From: Olsenella sp. KH3B4
Lineage (GTDB): Bacteria > Actinomycetota > Coriobacteriia > Coriobacteriales > Atopobiaceae
Reading direction: 5' to 3'
Length of the DNA stretch: 64,000 nucleotides
Assembly: GCA_900111695.1 (NCBI GenBank)
Contig: FOHD01000002.1
Coordinates: 1-64,000 of the forward strand
Shown piece by piece: positions 18,501 to 25,647 of the stretch. Each line of letters begins with the position of its first letter. Position 1 is the first letter of the stretch. Under the pieces are notes generated by a model that saw nothing but the letters and a program-made list of their open reading frames with translations, was not told where the DNA came from and searched no databases. Position numbers and translations under genes: made by a program.

Positions 18501-18631
18501 CTGCGACCCATCGTGCTCTGCTCGCCGACGCGCTCGTCGTTGTAGGCGTAGATAAGCTCCCAGCCGAGCCTCTGGAGCCTCTCACCCGCGGGCTTCTGTA
18601 CCGCCTCTTCCTCTGAGTACCTGCCGGCCAT
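15509..18631 (-). CDS. hsdR: Type I restriction enzyme, R subunit
   Basis: A 1,040-residue HsdR. The N-terminal PD-(D/E)XK nuclease is visible as RRPD151...VEFK167, the translocase Walker A as QGSGKS (302-306), motif II as SDEAH (402-405), and motif III as GFTGTPLF. A helicase C domain follows with MWLTGFDVKPLGVMYFDKPMK and QAIARANR. It cleaves DNA at a distance from unmethylated target sites after ATP-driven translocation, in complex with HsdM and HsdS. The chosen ATG at 18631 gives the normal N-terminus MAGRYSEEE; its ribosome site is weak, so coupling to the upstream gene (14-base gap) is likely. It is the last gene of the operon. Confidence 0.93.
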   Translation of the reverse strand: MAGRYSEEEAVQKPAGERLQRLGWELIYAYNDERVGEQSTMGRSSYSEVVLRPQLEYALIELNEWLDEDRCAEAIDTLMGTLSTDSLLQTNEKKYRMLRDGIPVEMPREDGTTYIEYAQVFDFDHPEANRFMAVEEMWVYSADGVYHRRPDLMGFVNGIPLLFVEFKRHDRDVRRAYEDNYSDYQDTIPQLFYFNAFAMLSNGLEARVGTLGSKYEFFGEWKRLAEGEPGAVDLDTMLLGMCNKAAFMDLFENFILFDHSGPKTAKILARNHQYLGVNQAIESYHQRELRDGKLGVFWHTQGSGKSYSMVFFAQKVRRKFEGSPTFVVVTDRDELDKQIAGTFAGCGLLSGTNASAYIATSGEDLRRRLKGNPSFVFTLIQKFNDPAAEPIEPDYDIVILSDEAHRTNNGKFAANMVRMLPTASRLGFTGTPLFSYDNITERTFGGYVSVYDFATAVEDGATVPLFYENRSDLLDIENPEMNDELAEAVEAADVDEDQREKLEHDLSREYHVITSEKRLDRIARDFVKHYSGIWECGKAMFISVDKVTAARMHALVQKYWAEEIEEQERALRRDSQQEAQERRRKIEWMRDTEMCLVISEEQNEVSTFAKWGIDIRPHRKKMKDRELDKEFRDPDNPFRVVFVCAMWLTGFDVKPLGVMYFDKPMKAHTLMQAIARANRVSEGKSNGLIVDYIGVVKALRKALADYTRDPAQGAGGDPVMDKDELVERIMALLSEIEAFLAERGFNLSDLLSADDFDRLAKVKDGADAVAGNDEARKRFGIMARELFRMFKFVERGDVGRDDWARRDAIDAIYRQLTKRRETADTTDIMVSLQQIIDEHISVKKSDDDRDRRFDISKIDFDLLHNEFSKVKQKNLLVGDLRGVIEERLIKALKVNPMRSDFYNRYQTIIEEYNREQDRASIEATFEKLMKLSEDLDDEQRRYVREGFSDERQLAVFDMLYKDSLTKAEIVQVKELARDLVDKIQESLASMTHWTEKPETRAEVDTLIRNELYKQLPASYPDDSIQTYRSEIYEYFYSRAA

Positions 18632-18645
18632 GCGTCGCCACACCC

Positions 18646-19938
18646 CTATGAAACTTCCCGGTATTTCGGGCTGTATGGAATAGCCCTGTTCACTTCGCAA
18701 TCGTGTCGGAGCGCGATCTCATACAGCGCTATGCGGGAAAGCATGTACAACTCCTCGTCGCTGTCATTGTCCAGGTCCATCGAGACGTACCTGCGGAACA
18801 CGGGCTCGAGCTCGCGAAGCTTCAGACGACCCCACGCTGCATCGCTCGGTCCGCTGTGCCCCGCGAGGTAGCCAAGCTTCTCGAGTTGATAGTCATATCC
18901 GTCGAGCTCGTCGCATGTGCAGCCGGCGTATATGAGGTGCTCGAACAGAATCCAGTCCGTGTCGTTGTCCGCAACTCCCGCATGCCCCACGCCGTTCCGA
19001 TCCATATCGCGCAGAACGTTCAGCTGAAGCCCCAGGGCAAATCTCCACGCGTTCTTGTATCGCTCAGACGCAGCCCTGTTGCCGGCATTCGTCGGCTCGA
19101 ATGCCATGACCCTCTCGGCAAAGTCGTAAACAAAGTCGTTGTTCGACCCAAAGCGCTCGATTTCAGCGTTCTTGAGGCGTTCTATGTAGTCGATTTCCGA
19201 CTCGTCCGCACCGCAACCCGGAACCGGCGTATTGCGATATTCTTCAATCCTTCTCTCCTGGTATCGCTCTAGAGCCGCCCCAATCTTTCTGAGCAGGCTG
19301 TAGCGGTACTTGATGTGGGCGAACACCTGGTCCATGTGCACGCAGACGTCCTCACCCCAGCTGTTCGACTCGTTTACGAAGGCATGCCCGTGCAAATCGC
19401 AATGCCAATGGTCTTCGAGGAACGTTCCGCCCACCCATGTGAGATAGGGGCATGTGACGATGTCCGTCTCGTGATACATCCCCTTATAACGGTTTGTCTC
19501 CATGGGATGCACCGCGCAGAGTGAGCGCAGGAACTCAAAGTACTTCTTGTCGGTGCCTTTGCCGTTATCTCCCAGCTGGTGGAACGCTTCCGTTCTGGCA
19601 TCCTCTACAGTTAAATCGACACCGAAGATACGAGCCAGCATGTCGACGCTGTCGAGCACCACAGACGTGTTGTTGATGAAGTTGATGAAGTCGAAGGCGC
19701 TGCGATAGTTTTGCTCACCAAGAGTCTGATCGTTCAAATACTCAACGGTGTCGCGGATGCGATGCACACATGCGCAGATGCAGTCCCATGCGGGCACGCC
19801 CCGGTATTTCTTCTTAGCAAATGCCTTCTCGACGAATGAGACCTGCTCGGTAATGTGCTCCTGGGCGTCGATGGCCTCGCTGAAGTCCTCGATGAGCTGA
19901 GGATCCAGATGAATCTTGTACCTCTTCCTCTCACTCAT
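18646..19938 (-). CDS. Unrecognised 430-residue protein inside the type I RM operon, possible HEPN-type nuclease
   Basis: I do not recognise this family. The protein is soluble, largely helical by composition, with cysteine/histidine-rich stretches (WDCICACVHR at about 52-61; DHWHCDLHGH at 177-186). It contains RNGVGH at residues 315-320, which fits the Rx4-6H signature of HEPN ribonucleases including the polar residue after Arg; a single short motif is weak evidence. It starts at ATG 19938, which shares one base with the hsdS stop (TGATG), and ends 14 bases before hsdR, so it is translated with the RM subunits. That placement suggests an accessory role in defence, for example an abortive-infection backup or a regulator of HsdR. 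No membrane segment or known motor domain is seen. Confidence 0.6.
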   Translation of the reverse strand: MSERKRYKIHLDPQLIEDFSEAIDAQEHITEQVSFVEKAFAKKKYRGVPAWDCICACVHRIRDTVEYLNDQTLGEQNYRSAFDFINFINNTSVVLDSVDMLARIFGVDLTVEDARTEAFHQLGDNGKGTDKKYFEFLRSLCAVHPMETNRYKGMYHETDIVTCPYLTWVGGTFLEDHWHCDLHGHAFVNESNSWGEDVCVHMDQVFAHIKYRYSLLRKIGAALERYQERRIEEYRNTPVPGCGADESEIDYIERLKNAEIERFGSNNDFVYDFAERVMAFEPTNAGNRAASERYKNAWRFALGLQLNVLRDMDRNGVGHAGVADNDTDWILFEHLIYAGCTCDELDGYDYQLEKLGYLAGHSGPSDAAWGRLKLRELEPVFRRYVSMDLDNDSDEELYMLSRIALYEIALRHDCEVNRAIPYSPKYREVS

Positions 19939-21155
19939 CACAATGCCTCGATCTCGCCCGACATGAGCTTAGGGAGGACATTGTTTCTGCCCTTCTGAAG
20001 CAGTGCAATCTTTTCGTAAAGAACGTCGATAACACTGAAAGCTGGAGCGACAGCAGCCTCAAACCGCCCTTGCAGTTCGACAGGCGGCACGAGTATCTTT
20101 GTATAGTCAAAGGCCTCTGGCTTGAGATGCCTGATTTTTGTTCCATTGGCCAGGGGCGACAAGAGTCTTGACACGTTCCCATAACGACAAGTCCCATACA
20201 AGTATGCCTTGCTGCCGTTCATTGGCCTAAGGCAAACCAAATCCATAGATGGAACTGCACCTGCAGCATACCTGGGGATGCGAGCGACGTATCCAGCGAG
20301 GCCCGGCGCCTGCTCCGTCATTGCCATGACAACATCATTTTTGTCTAATATCTGCTCCGCTTTGTATGCCCCGCTATATACACGCTCCGAGAAGGGATTA
20401 TAGCCGCCCCATGAGGATACGCTCGCGAGGTTGACCATAGGGATGCCGCTTGTTACATCAATTTCCCCACTAGAGTAGGAGCATCCCTTCACAACTTGTG
20501 CGTATTCTGAAATAGGTATAAAAGCCCAATCAAGAGGTATTTCGCCACTAATTGCAGCGTCTTCATACCCAGGGAACCGTAGGTCGACGAACCACTCCTT
20601 GTAGAGCCGCTGCGCCGCTTCCTCGAGCAAGGAAATCTGCTTGCGGTTGTTCTCGATGAGTTTGTCGTACGCATCTAAAATTTCGGCAATCTTCTTCTGA
20701 GAACGCAAAGACGGATAGCGCACAATCACCCGCTTTAAAGCAGCGTTTGGAAGATGCTTAATGGTTGCACCACCTGTATAGTATTGGCGGATTTCTTTTG
20801 TCATTCCGATATACATCATGTAATAGAGCAGAAAGCGTGCATCCAGCTGCTCGCCAACCCGGACGCGATTAAGCGCCTTTTGGTAATAAAGTTCCTCTTC
20901 TCCCTCCCAAAGAGCGCAACGTCCAGGGTCTCCACCCTCACAAACAAGCAGATCGTTCTTTTTCAGTCGGAAGCGTTCGAGCTCGTTTTCCTTGAAGCGC
21001 ATCTCTTTAACGCCATCGAGATTGAACTCATTCCACTGGACATTGTCGTTACCCAGATAGCGACGATATTCGCCCTGATTATTCTTTCTATCGAGCATTT
21101 TTCCAAGCTGTACTTCGGCCAAGTCGCCAAGGGCTGCTTGCTTCCATTCGCTCAT
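19938..21155 (-). CDS. hsdS: Type I restriction-modification specificity subunit
   Basis: A 405-residue HsdS with two variable target-recognition domains and the conserved helical spacers. The central one reads KKIAEILDAYDKLIENNRKQ followed by LLEEAAQRLYKEWFVDLRFP; the second is at the C-terminus (VLYEKIALLQKGRNNVLPKLMSGEIE). It dictates the bipartite DNA sequence methylated and cut by the complex. Base composition is clearly more AT-rich than in hsdM and hsdR, the usual sign of exchange of recognition domains. The start overlaps the hsdM stop by four bases (ATGA). The recognised sequence cannot be predicted from this. Confidence 0.93.
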   Translation of the reverse strand: MSEWKQAALGDLAEVQLGKMLDRKNNQGEYRRYLGNDNVQWNEFNLDGVKEMRFKENELERFRLKKNDLLVCEGGDPGRCALWEGEEELYYQKALNRVRVGEQLDARFLLYYMMYIGMTKEIRQYYTGGATIKHLPNAALKRVIVRYPSLRSQKKIAEILDAYDKLIENNRKQISLLEEAAQRLYKEWFVDLRFPGYEDAAISGEIPLDWAFIPISEYAQVVKGCSYSSGEIDVTSGIPMVNLASVSSWGGYNPFSERVYSGAYKAEQILDKNDVVMAMTEQAPGLAGYVARIPRYAAGAVPSMDLVCLRPMNGSKAYLYGTCRYGNVSRLLSPLANGTKIRHLKPEAFDYTKILVPPVELQGRFEAAVAPAFSVIDVLYEKIALLQKGRNNVLPKLMSGEIEAL

Positions 21156-22987
21156 AGCCCCATCTCCTCGAAATTCTTGGAGATGGCCATCATGAGCTCG
21201 TCGCTCTCGGCTTGGAGCCTCAACAGCTCGGAGTGGATCTCGCCCATGCGCTCGTGGAAGTCGACCCCGTCATCCTCTACTGGCGGCACGCCCACGTGTG
21301 CCCCCGGCGTGAGGCTCCAGTTCTTCTCCTCGATTTCCGAGCGCGTCGCCACCTTGCACAGTCCGGCAACGTCCTCATACTCACCAGCGTCGAACTTCTC
21401 GGTAAGCCAGAGGACTTCGTCGACAATTGTCAGCTGCTCTTCCAGCCCTGCAATGCGCTCGTCAAATGCGGCACGGACTTTCTTGCGCTCGTTACGTTTC
21501 GCAGCTTCAACAGCATCCTTCGCTTCGTCTTTCACTTCGGAGATAAACGTGGCTAGAGTCTCCTTTGCGCCTGCAAGGTCATCGATTCCAGAGACCTTCG
21601 CCAGCGCTGACCCCGCCTCACCGCCAATTAAATCCCCGGCTTCGCGTATCGCACTGCAATAATCGTCTATCAGCTCCTGGTACTTCGAGGTCTCTCCTCG
21701 GTAGAGCCAGACGATCGCGGTAAGGTTCTTCAGCTGCCACGGACTCCACTCGTTGTGGGTCGTGTCTATGGCGGTGTGATAGTTCTGCGCGTCAATGAAG
21801 AGCACCTTGTCCTTCAGCTCTTCCGGTTTTCCCTTGTCGAGGAACCACAGCGTGCAGGGAAGGCTCTTAGTGTAGAAGAAGTTGTTGCCCACGTAGAGCA
21901 TCACGTCGACGTCACCGCTCTCCACGAGCTTCTGGCGGAGCCCGCGGTCCTTACCGGAGGAGTCGGTGGCAGAGCTCGCCATGACGAAGCCGGCGCGGCC
22001 GTTGCTGTTAAGGTAGCTGTAGAAGTAGTTAATCCACAGGTAGTTTCCGTTGGAGAACTCGCCCTTCTTGTTGATGCCCGAGAGCCCCAGCGGCATGCGG
22101 CCCGCACTCTGCGCGTCATCGGCTTTCACCTTATCCACGTTGAAGGGCGGGTTTGCGGCGACGTAGTCGCACTTACCGTCGAGCGAGTGGGCGTCGTGGT
22201 AGAAGGTGTTCGCAGCATCGCCCGAGACTATCTTGCCGTTCATGCCGTGCACCGCCATGTTCATGAGGCAGAGCTTGGCGTTGTACTCCACCTTTTCTTG
22301 GCCGTAGTAGGTCATGGACTCGACGGGGTTCCCACCGTGGTCGCGCACGTAGTCGCTCGCGGAGACGAACATGCCACCCGAGCCGCAGGCGGGATCGAGC
22401 ATCACGCCTCGTTCGGGCTCTATGACGTTCATGATCATGCGGACCAGCGACTTCGGCGTGAAGAATACCCCATCGTCCGAGGCCACCGCGGGGGCGAACT
22501 TCCCCAGGAAGTACTCGTAGATGCGACCGATAATGTCGTCGCCGGCCTCGTCGAGAGCAGGGTTGTTGAAGATTCGCAGGGTCTCTGCGAGGAGATCGTC
22601 TCCGAGTTCGGTGTAGTTGTTCGGGAGGACACCGGCAAGCTGCTTGTTTTCCGCCTCTATAGACGCCATGGCCTCGTCGACCCTCTTGCCAAGATTCTTC
22701 TCGCCCTTGGGCAGGTTCAGGAGGTAGTCGTAGCGTGCCTTCTCGGGGAGATACATCGCACCGCGTTTGGTGTAGTCGGCAGGCTCGATGGGAATCGGCC
22801 TGCCTGTTGCTTTCGCCCGCTCTTCACGAATGGCCTTGTTGGCTGCCTTGAAGCGGCCCCACGCGTATCGCAGAAAGATGAGACCGAGCACCGGCATGCA
22901 GTACTGCTGGCTCGTGAGCTTGGAGTTAGCGCGGAGGTTGTCCGCTGCCTCCCAGAGCTCCTTCTCTAGTTTCCGGATGTCGGCCAT
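21152..22987 (-). CDS. hsdM: Type I restriction-modification methyltransferase subunit
   Basis: A 611-residue N6-adenine methyltransferase. The N-terminal HsdM_N helical region (ELWEAADNLRANSKLTSQQY) is followed by AdoMet motif I DPACGSGGMF near residue 200 and the catalytic NPPF near 283. The C-terminal part is a long charged coil that contacts HsdS. It methylates the host copy of the target sequence. The ATG shares a base with the stop codon of the preceding small ribbon-helix-helix gene (TAATG) and its stop overlaps the hsdS start, so the whole operon is translationally coupled. Confidence 0.95.
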   Translation of the reverse strand: MADIRKLEKELWEAADNLRANSKLTSQQYCMPVLGLIFLRYAWGRFKAANKAIREERAKATGRPIPIEPADYTKRGAMYLPEKARYDYLLNLPKGEKNLGKRVDEAMASIEAENKQLAGVLPNNYTELGDDLLAETLRIFNNPALDEAGDDIIGRIYEYFLGKFAPAVASDDGVFFTPKSLVRMIMNVIEPERGVMLDPACGSGGMFVSASDYVRDHGGNPVESMTYYGQEKVEYNAKLCLMNMAVHGMNGKIVSGDAANTFYHDAHSLDGKCDYVAANPPFNVDKVKADDAQSAGRMPLGLSGINKKGEFSNGNYLWINYFYSYLNSNGRAGFVMASSATDSSGKDRGLRQKLVESGDVDVMLYVGNNFFYTKSLPCTLWFLDKGKPEELKDKVLFIDAQNYHTAIDTTHNEWSPWQLKNLTAIVWLYRGETSKYQELIDDYCSAIREAGDLIGGEAGSALAKVSGIDDLAGAKETLATFISEVKDEAKDAVEAAKRNERKKVRAAFDERIAGLEEQLTIVDEVLWLTEKFDAGEYEDVAGLCKVATRSEIEEKNWSLTPGAHVGVPPVEDDGVDFHERMGEIHSELLRLQAESDELMMAISKNFEEMGL

Positions 22988-23121
22988 TACTTGTTTCCCT
23001 TCGTCAGCTCGTCAATCATGCACATGCGCGAGAAGGCTCTGAAGCTTATCCTGCGCAGCGCCGCCTTTTCAGCAGCCGCCTCTTTGAAGTTCACGGGGAT
23101 ACGCATTGCGATGGTCGTCAT
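22987..23121 (-). CDS. Small ribbon-helix-helix protein at the head of the RM operon
   Basis: A 44-residue protein, MTTIAMRIPVNFKEAAAEKA and onwards, with the pattern of a ribbon-helix-helix (CopG/RelB-like) DNA-binding protein: a short beta strand TIAMRIP then two helices. Its stop overlaps the hsdM start. It is the first gene of the operon and so a plausible repressor of it, or the antitoxin remnant of a pair without toxin. Starts further upstream (23154, 23244) would add 11 to 41 residues; none has a strong ribosome site, so the start is provisional. Confidence 0.6.
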   Translation of the reverse strand: MTTIAMRIPVNFKEAAAEKAALRRISFRAFSRMCMIDELTKGNK

Positions 23122-23358
23122 CCCACCGCCAGCGAGACACTCTAGCAGCTCCATCTCGGTGGCGCTCAAGCTAACGAAGTCTGAGCACTTCACAAAATGC
23201 CCCCGCTCAGTCAGGCTGAATACATAATGAATACATTCTAGCAACAGCCGTATCGCAGCCTATCAGCCATCCGACCATCTGGCGTTTCTAATCAGCCCTA
23301 AGCAACAGCCTGTCTCGTGCGTACACGCCCAAGACAGCGCTTGTTAGCACCTGGCTCG

Positions 23359-23387
23359 CCCCGGATTGCGGCGGAGCGAATCCGGGG
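23359..23387. repeat. Hairpin upstream of mobC, possible oriT relic
   Basis: CCCCGGATT (23359-23367) pairs perfectly with AATCCGGGG (23379-23387) around an 11-base loop, and the AATCCGG unit recurs about 20 bases on. It lies 130 bases upstream of mobC and the relaxase remnant, where a transfer origin is usual. No nick site can be named, so this is a guess from position. Confidence 0.3.
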
Positions 23388-23516
23388 CCGCGCAGCGCCA
23401 ATCCGGAGCGAGGGTCGCACATCCACGTGCGCACCGGCTACGCTCCTCCAAGCGGGGGAGGCCCCGCGCCCCTGGGATTCGCGGGCTTTCTCGCCCGCAG
23501 GGAAGATCAGAGCAGC

Positions 23517-23778
23517 ATGGAACGATGCACGCGGAGGATATACGTGCGGGGTCACCGACGCCGACCTCGCCCGCGCCAAGGCGCTGGCAGGGGGAACGGA
23601 GCTCTCGGTGTCCGACCTCGTCCGGCTGCTCCTGCAGCTGCCGGCGGACGACGTCGCCGCGGAGTGCGCCGTCGCGCTGGCGCAAGCAAGGAGGCTCCCT
23701 CGACTCGGTACGCCGGGCGCCGGGCCGCTTGCCTCCAGCGTGCGCTCCATCGCAGAGTCGCGGATCCTCTTCCTCTAG
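23517..23778 (+). pseudogene. MobC-like mobilisation protein, frameshifted
   Basis: Reading from ATG 23517 gives MERCTRRIYVR, after which the frame is lost at a run of four G (23548-23551). With three G the text continues VTDADLARAKALAGGTELSV and SDLVRLLLQLPADDV, as in small ribbon-helix-helix MobC proteins that help the relaxase at oriT. The remainder is divergent and ends at 23778, nine bases before the relaxase start, so the two formed an operon. The MobC C-terminal half seems shortened or replaced. Non-functional as written unless the indel is a sequencing error. Confidence 0.55.
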
Positions 23779-23786
23779 GGGCCGCA

Positions 23787-24276
23787 ATGCAGATCTTGAA
23801 GCCCATATCCGGCCACACCTCCTGCGCCGGGATATACAGGTACCTCACCAAGAACGGCAGAGCGCTTGCGCGCGACTTCCTCAACATCGACGCGCCGCAG
23901 GAGGGAGGCTTCGACTGGGCGGCCGTCATGGACGAGACCCGCCATGCCTACCGCAACGACACACCCTGGGGCGGCAGGCCCGCTCGGACCTACAAGCACT
24001 ACGTGATCTCGCCCGATCCCGGCGACGCCGTCCCCCCTCGAGGGACTGCGCTGCCTTGCCGTCGTCTGGGTACGGGAGGACTTCCCCGACTACAAGGTGG
24101 CCATCGTCTACCACGACGACAACGCAGGTCGCATCCCGCACGCGGTCGAGTTCAGAAGCGTGCTCTCCGCCATCAGCGTCGAGGTCGCAGACAACTCCGC
24201 GAAGGCGACACGCCGAGACTGGGTCTACTCGATGGAAGGCCACCCGACGTGGCGCATTGCCAGTGGATTCCGGTAA
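23787..24276 (+). pseudogene. Relaxase (MobA/VirD2-type) remnant, frameshifted and internally deleted
   Basis: The N-terminus MQILKPISGHTSCAGIYRYL and RTYKHYVISPDPGDAV is typical of coriobacterial relaxases. Frame is then lost at a run of six C (24032-24037); with five C it continues REDFPDYKVAIVYHDDNAG and IPHA, the start of the histidine motif. Directly after IPHA the sequence jumps to a segment resembling the far part of such proteins (EVADNSAKATRRDWVYS) and stops at 24276, so most of the enzyme is missing. It nicks oriT in intact elements; here it cannot. Confidence 0.7.
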
Positions 24277-24308
24277 TAACAAAGCCTCCCGAAGGAGACT
24301 GTAACGTT

Positions 24309-24356
24309 TGGTCGCGGAGGCTGGATTTGAACCAATGACCTTTTGGGTTATGAACG
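24309..24356 (-). other. 3' fragment of a tRNA-Met(CAT) gene, likely old attachment site
   Basis: On the minus strand the sequence from the anticodon loop TTCATAA through a T-arm containing TTCAAAT to CTCCGCGACCA is the 3' half of a methionine tRNA, probably initiator type. The 5' half is absent: the bases before the loop cannot form the anticodon stem. It lies between the relaxase remnant and the integrase remnant, the normal place for an att site. It differs from the tRNA-Val that borders the island. Confidence 0.7.
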
Positions 24357-24572
24357 AGTCAGGCTGGAGGCTCCGCAAGTTCTCCCTCGTCTACCTCGTC
24401 TGGATACACTGTGTTGAGCAGGCGTTTTGTATTATTTCGCGTCTCCAACGGTCTGTAGGAGTCTGCTCCTTCTGCATCTCCAACCTCGTTTTGGCAGTCA
24501 TTTGGCGGTCACTTCAGCGGTCACAATGCCGGTCAGAAACGGCTGTTGAAAATCGAGTGGAAGGAAGTGGAG

Positions 24573-25246
24573 ATGCAGAACCTTACCTACGCCAGCCGTG
24601 GTCTGGAGAGACGGAGAAACAGTGACCGATGGGAGGCGGTCCTCTCGCACACCGACCCGTAACGGGCGAGGTCGTGAGGACGTTCCACACGGTCGAGGGC
24701 AAGACGCGCCGGCAGGCGGAGCGCACGCGAGACGCGCTCACCAGGCGCACCCTCGACATTCTGCGCCTCGCGCGGGCGGGCGCCGTGCGCATCGCCAACG
24801 AGCTCGCACTCCCCTTCGGCGACCCCTGCATACCGGGAACGCAGGAGGAGAAGAGCGGGCCCTACAGCCCCACGCAACTCGGCAAGGACTTCGTCGACCT
24901 CTGCAAGACGAACGACTTCAAGGGCACCTCCCGCGACCCCGGGCACACCTTCGCCACCATGGTGATCGCGGGCGGCTGCGACGCGAGGGCCGCGGCGAGC
25001 TGTATGGTGCACGCGAGCGTGGGCACGACGTTCGACATCCACGCCGGCGTGGACCCCGACGCGAGGCCGGCGGCGGCGTCGGAGGTAGAGGGGAGCTTCG
25101 ACGCCGACGTGAGCTCGTCGGCACTCTAGGAGCCGCAGACGGCGACGACAGCTGCTGAGCCAAAGGATCTCACGTTCACCGTGGGGCAGCTAGAGGCCAT
25201 GCTTGCCGAGGTCAAGCGAAAGGAGGCCGACCATGAGGGCGCTTAG
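24573..25246 (+). pseudogene. Tyrosine integrase, disabled
   Basis: ATG 24573 (good AAGGAAG site) gives MQNLTYASRGLERRRNSD and then SHTDP before a stop caused by loss of one C in a C run (24656-24658). The frame resumes VTGEVVRTFHTVEGKTRRQA, the arm-binding region. Most of the core is deleted. The C-terminal catalytic part survives as DPGHTFATMVIAGGCD and MVHASVGTTFDIHAGVDPDA. Compared with the family patterns LRHTFAT and DIYADVDPDA, the catalytic Arg is Gly and the nucleophilic Tyr is His. An in-frame TAG at 25127 is followed by an open tail to 25246. It clearly cannot recombine DNA. Confidence 0.75.
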
Positions 25247-25301
25247 GGCACTGCTGCGGTTGCTGAAGGCCATCGCATGCATCACGCTGCGCTGGATGTA
25301 G
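25233..25301 (+). CDS. Possible 22-residue hydrophobic basic peptide
   Basis: An ATG at 25233 follows AAGGAGG at a six-base spacing, one of the best ribosome sites in the island, and encodes 22 residues beginning MRALRALLRLLKAIACI. The peptide is amphipathic and positively charged, with no similarity I can name. It overlaps the tail of the integrase remnant. It may be the stump of a longer deleted gene (the usual gene after an integrase) and not a real peptide. Confidence 0.3.
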   Translation: MRALRALLRLLKAIACITLRWM

Positions 25302-25529
25302 CCGCGCCGCCAGAGCCTACTCGAACCCGAGGTTCGACCTCCGCGGGCCCCTTTACCTGCGAGGACCTCGGACGGGCCAGCTTTACTCGAACCTACTTGG
25401 ACCTACTTCCGTCCTCCCAGTCGATGCCGACGCGTCCGTCGACTACACCGCGCGGCCGAGACGGGACTTTGGACCAGACGTCTAGCGAAGCGAGTTTCTC
25501 ACACGATTAGTATCCAATTCGCCTTGAAC
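25302..25529. other. Non-coding right end of the island
   Basis: No credible gene, tRNA or repeat is seen between the integrase remnant and the tRNA-Val terminator. Two loosely repeated CTACTCGAACC / TTTACTCGAACCTACT units occur (25317-25400), of unknown meaning. Confidence 0.4.
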
Positions 25530-25562
25530 AAAAAAATCGGAGGTCCTGGAAAGGGCCTCCGA
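25530..25562 (-). terminator. Rho-independent terminator of tRNA-Val
   Basis: The stem TCGGAGGTCC (25537-25546) pairs with GGGCCTCCGA (25553-25562) and is followed on the minus strand by seven T (25536-25530), a textbook terminator. It belongs to the island side of the att repeat, so the element brought a terminator along with the tRNA 3' end. Confidence 0.85.
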
Positions 25563-25567
25563 CCTGC

Positions 25568-25618
25568 GTTTATGGTGGGCGTTAGAAGATTTGAACTTCT
25601 GACCTCTTCCGTGTCAGG
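25568..25618. other. Right attachment site (51-bp direct repeat inside tRNA-Val)
   Basis: Identical over 51 bases to 11265-11315. Here the repeat is continuous with the 5' half of the tRNA, so the gene is intact. The repeat edge falls in the anticodon arm, the usual crossover zone for tRNA-targeted tyrosine recombinases. Confidence 0.92.
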
Positions 25619-25647
25619 GAAGCGCTCTCCCCCTGAGCTAAACGCCC
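25573..25647 (-). tRNA. tRNA-Val (anticodon GAC)
   Basis: A 75-base cloverleaf with encoded CCA: acceptor GGGCGTT/AACGCCC, D arm GCTC/GAGC, anticodon stem CTTCC/GGAAG with loop CTGACAC (anticodon GAC), variable loop AGGTC, and T arm AGAAG/CTTCT with TTCAAAT. It is the integration target of the 14.3-kb island; its 3' half was supplied by the element. Confidence 0.97.

Larger units (their letters stand above)
11265..25618. mobile_element. Integrated genetic element at tRNA-Val(GAC), decayed mobilisable island
   Basis: About 14.3 kb lies between two identical 51-bp att repeats derived from the tRNA-Val 3' half. The cargo is a COG2865 ATP-binding regulator, a DUF285/tail-like gene broken by an IS3-family element, and a type I restriction-modification operon with an extra gene. 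At the right end are remnants of mobC, a relaxase and a tyrosine integrase, all disabled by indels, deletions or active-site changes. The island therefore appears unable to move on its own. Integrase remnants lie close to the tRNA end, the usual location. A second tRNA fragment (Met, CAT) next to the integrase suggests the right end is a mosaic of two elements. Confidence 0.9.

Noticed and set aside
24309..24380. A functional tRNA-Met gene
   Set aside because: The 5' half cannot form the anticodon, D or acceptor arms with this 3' half in the right order; the short GCGGAG match downstream is likely chance.
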